This document shows, in pieces, positions 6,338 through 8,392 of a DNA stretch of 8,392 nt. Numbering within the stretch: position 1 is the stretch's first letter; every line of letters begins with the position of its first letter. The translations under genes were made by a program, and so were the position numbers. Below the pieces are notes generated by a model that saw nothing but the letters and a program-made list of their open reading frames with translations, had not been told where the DNA came from and made no database searches. The stretch is from Bradyrhizobium sp. (lineage in GTDB: Bacteria > Pseudomonadota > Alphaproteobacteria > Rhizobiales > Xanthobacteraceae), in assembly GCA_028290305.1 (NCBI GenBank), contig JAQGKC010000307.1:1-8392 (forward strand), written 5' to 3'.

Positions 6338-8392
6338 CTATGATGCCTTGGCCTGCGGTTCGCCGGCGACGCCGAACAGCTGCGTCATCCGATCAAGCCG
6401 CTGGGCGGTTTCGCCGGATACTTCCGCACTTGCGGAGAGCACACCGCGAATGACCGCCAAACCGGCTCGACGTTCGTCTTCGCTTGCCGGCAGCAGTTTC
6501 GGGATCGCGGCGAGGCTCGCCTCCGGTTCCAGAAGCAGCATAAAGAACTGTTCGCGCACGACCGTCTTGAACTCGGCAAGTGTGAGGCGCGAGCCGGCGT
6601 CATCCGCGCGAGCGCGCCGCAGTGCCTCCAGGCTCCGCTCATCCACCATTGCCCTCGCCATGCCGACGTAAAGCAGCCCGCGAATGACGCATTCCCTGAG
6701 ACCGCCAGCGCCGATCTGCGACCTCAGCTCCGCGATGCGCGCCTCGAGACGTCTGCGATGCTCCGACGGCATCTCTGGCTTGGGCGACACTTCCGCATCC
6801 GGGTTGATTCCGACTGCCGCCTGTAGCGCCGGTGATCCATAGATGTTGAGAAAAAGCGACTCGCTGACGGCTTCCTGCGCGTCGCGCCACCTGTCGAGAA
6901 CGTTGACGACGTTCTTCGAGATGACCTCCTGGAGGGCCAGGAATGGATTGTCGTTTGGTGCCGGCGTGCGGTGCTCGCGAATATTGTCGGCCATGTCGGC
7001 CACGCCCTTCATGGCCGCGCTGTCTCTGCCGAAAGCCTCGTACGATACACGGAGCGGATGGCACTTGCGTAGCCACTCCGCCATTTGCGGAGCAACCGCA
7101 GCGCGGACCCACGGCTGCACGAAATTCCGGTAGTTGGCGAGATTGATCTCGGAGACGCGAGCGGCGGTCGCAAACCGCCGTTCATCTTCAGCAGTGTTGC
7201 CGCCCATGGCCCGAATGTCGTCCAAGGTGCGCTGCTCGCAGCGCATAACCCACTTCCCGCCCGCAAGCTCTGCATTGGTCGTATCGGCGGATTTGGCTTC
7301 GAAGGTCGCCTCGTAAAGCCCGGGCGGGAGAACATCGATCAGGTCGATGTTGCTCGAGAATTCGCTGTGCTCCTTCCTGGCGACGCCACCGGACACGAAT
7401 ATTCCGAGGTGACCGACCGTTTCGTGAACGGTGTAGACGACGGTTTGACCGTAGGCCCGGATCTCGTCGACGTCGCTATAGAGATCGAGAATCCAACCGA
7501 GCGCCTGCTGCGGCGGTGTGATATTGTCACCTTTTGAGCAGAACACGACGATCGGCGAACTGATCTTCCGAAGATCAACGACCTCGCCGTCGGATGTCTT
7601 GATATGTCCCGCGGCCAGATTGTTGCCGATGAACAGCTCGTCGACGATGAACTGGATCTCATCGGCATTCAGGTTGACATGTCCGCCCCACCAGCGCTCG
7701 AACTCGAGATAACGATCCGCCTCGGTATCGATTTTCGAATAGACGTTGTATTGCTTGGTCCAGAATGTATTCGAGGGATTCATGTTCTCGAAGTTTTGGA
7801 CCAGCCAGGCGCCATCGAACTTGCCGCCACTGAGATCGCTGGTGAGCGCAGTCAACCAGCTTCCGCCCAATAAGCCGCCTGAATAGCGCATCGGATACTG
7901 GCCGCGCACACCGGCCCAGTAGGAAAGCGGGGCGCCAGCGATGATGAGCGGGCCGAACAATTCCGGCCTCAGAGAAGCCAGGATCATGACCGCCCATCCG
8001 GCTTGGCAGTTGCCGATTACGCTCGGCTTTCCGTCCGCATCCGGATGCAACGCGATGACCTTCTCGATGAAAGCGGCTTCGGCTCGCGCGATATCCTCGA
8101 TCGTCTGCCCCGGCATTGGTTCAGGCAGGAAGCCAATGAAATAACAGGGATGACCGGCCTTCATGGCAACGCCGATTTCGCTGTCGGCCTTGAAGCCGCC
8201 GATTCCAGGTCCGTGTCCTGCACGGGGATCGATCACGACGAATGGACGACGCTTTAGATCAATTTCCACTCCGCTGGGGGGATCGACGCGCACCAGTGCA
8301 TAGTTCACCGGCCGCTTGAAATTCCTCCCGTCCATGATCAGTTCGACGGCGTAATCGAGGACATGAGGCGCGGTTTCGGCCAGATGTTCGCG
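6338..8392 (-). CDS. DUF3141 protein, PhaC-like alpha/beta hydrolase (5' end outside window)
   Basis: The right window edge cuts this gene. 684 codons are visible and the frame stays open through 8392, so the ATG at 8333-8335 is internal rather than the start; the upstream residues REHLAETAPHVLDYAVELI read as natural protein. The N-terminal half is an alpha/beta hydrolase resembling poly(3-hydroxyalkanoate) synthase. Counting from that internal Met, there is an early strand PFVVIDPRAGHGPG (31-44), a nucleophile elbow GNCQAGWA (108-115, Cys110), an acid in SKGDNITPP (Asp270) and a His in VGHLGIFV (His309). This is a Cys-Asp-His set as in PhaC, rather than the Ser of lipases. The C-terminal half (about 330-665) is helical and charged with no known domain; it includes [20 protein letters not shown], a possible coiled coil. 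The family is recognised as DUF3141 and its reaction is not established to my knowledge. It ends 24 bases before pta, which suggests a shared transcript and a link to acyl-CoA metabolism. Confidence 0.88.
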   Translation of the reverse strand, partial: REHLAETAPHVLDYAVELIMDGRNFKRPVNYALVRVDPPSGVEIDLKRRPFVVIDPRAGHGPGIGGFKADSEIGVAMKAGHPCYFIGFLPEPMPGQTIEDIARAEAAFIEKVIALHPDADGKPSVIGNCQAGWAVMILASLRPELFGPLIIAGAPLSYWAGVRGQYPMRYSGGLLGGSWLTALTSDLSGGKFDGAWLVQNFENMNPSNTFWTKQYNVYSKIDTEADRYLEFERWWGGHVNLNADEIQFIVDELFIGNNLAAGHIKTSDGEVVDLRKISSPIVVFCSKGDNITPPQQALGWILDLYSDVDEIRAYGQTVVYTVHETVGHLGIFVSGGVARKEHSEFSSNIDLIDVLPPGLYEATFEAKSADTTNAELAGGKWVMRCEQRTLDDIRAMGGNTAEDERRFATAARVSEINLANYRNFVQPWVRAAVAPQMAEWLRKCHPLRVSYEAFGRDSAAMKGVADMADNIREHRTPAPNDNPFLALQEVISKNVVNVLDRWRDAQEAVSESLFLNIYGSPALQAAVGINPDAEVSPKPEMPSEHRRRLEARIAELRSQIGAGGLRECVIRGLLYVGMARAMVDERSLEALRRARADDAGSRLTLAEFKTVVREQFFMLLLEPEASLAAIPKLLPASEDERRAGLAVIRGVLSASAEVSGETAQRLDRMTQLFGVAGEPQAKAS

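Overview
The window looks like a piece of an alphaproteobacterial chromosome, most likely from the Bradyrhizobium/Rhodopseudomonas group. This rests on high G+C, on the styles of the hypothetical proteins and of the histidine-kinase remnant, and on the gene order DUF3141 - pta - ackA - fabI. No rRNA, tRNA or CRISPR array is visible. Assignments come from reading motifs by eye; no database search was run.

Left part (about 1-1530): a decayed zone. It starts with the C-terminal part of an IS630-family transposase (minus strand), which carries a nonsense codon and has lost its N-terminal half. At about position 250 it abuts a 5'-truncated sensor histidine kinase (plus strand). The kinase keeps its H-box and a complete-looking ATPase domain but is broken by two roughly compensating frameshifts. 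Next comes a minus-strand reading frame (about 984-1275) that also looks frameshifted, then about 250 bases with no convincing gene.

Middle part (about 1530-2820): two small minus-strand genes typical of lineage-specific envelope proteins. One encodes a protein with a single N-terminal membrane anchor (start revised to 1977). The other is an 80-residue protein with a signal peptide. Between and around them is sparsely coding DNA with a few short inverted repeats and one doubtful ORF.

Right part (2818-8392): a compact minus-strand gene set, read from right to left. The genes are a large DUF3141 protein (PhaC-like alpha/beta hydrolase, cut by the right window edge), a short Pta/Ptb-type phosphate acyltransferase, acetate kinase, enoyl-ACP reductase FabI, and a small K+-channel-like protein. 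pta/ackA and ackA/fabI overlap by four bases (GTGA, ATGA). The DUF3141/pta gap is 24 bases and the fabI/channel gap is 57 bases, so a single operon is likely. Pta plus AckA would interconvert acetyl-CoA and acetate with ATP formation. FabI is an NAD(P)H-dependent acyl-chain reductase. The DUF3141 protein has a Cys-Asp-His triad pattern like that of PHA synthases. Together this suggests an acyl-CoA overflow, energy or redox module, perhaps for low oxygen or stress. Its promoter lies outside the window, so regulation cannot be read here.
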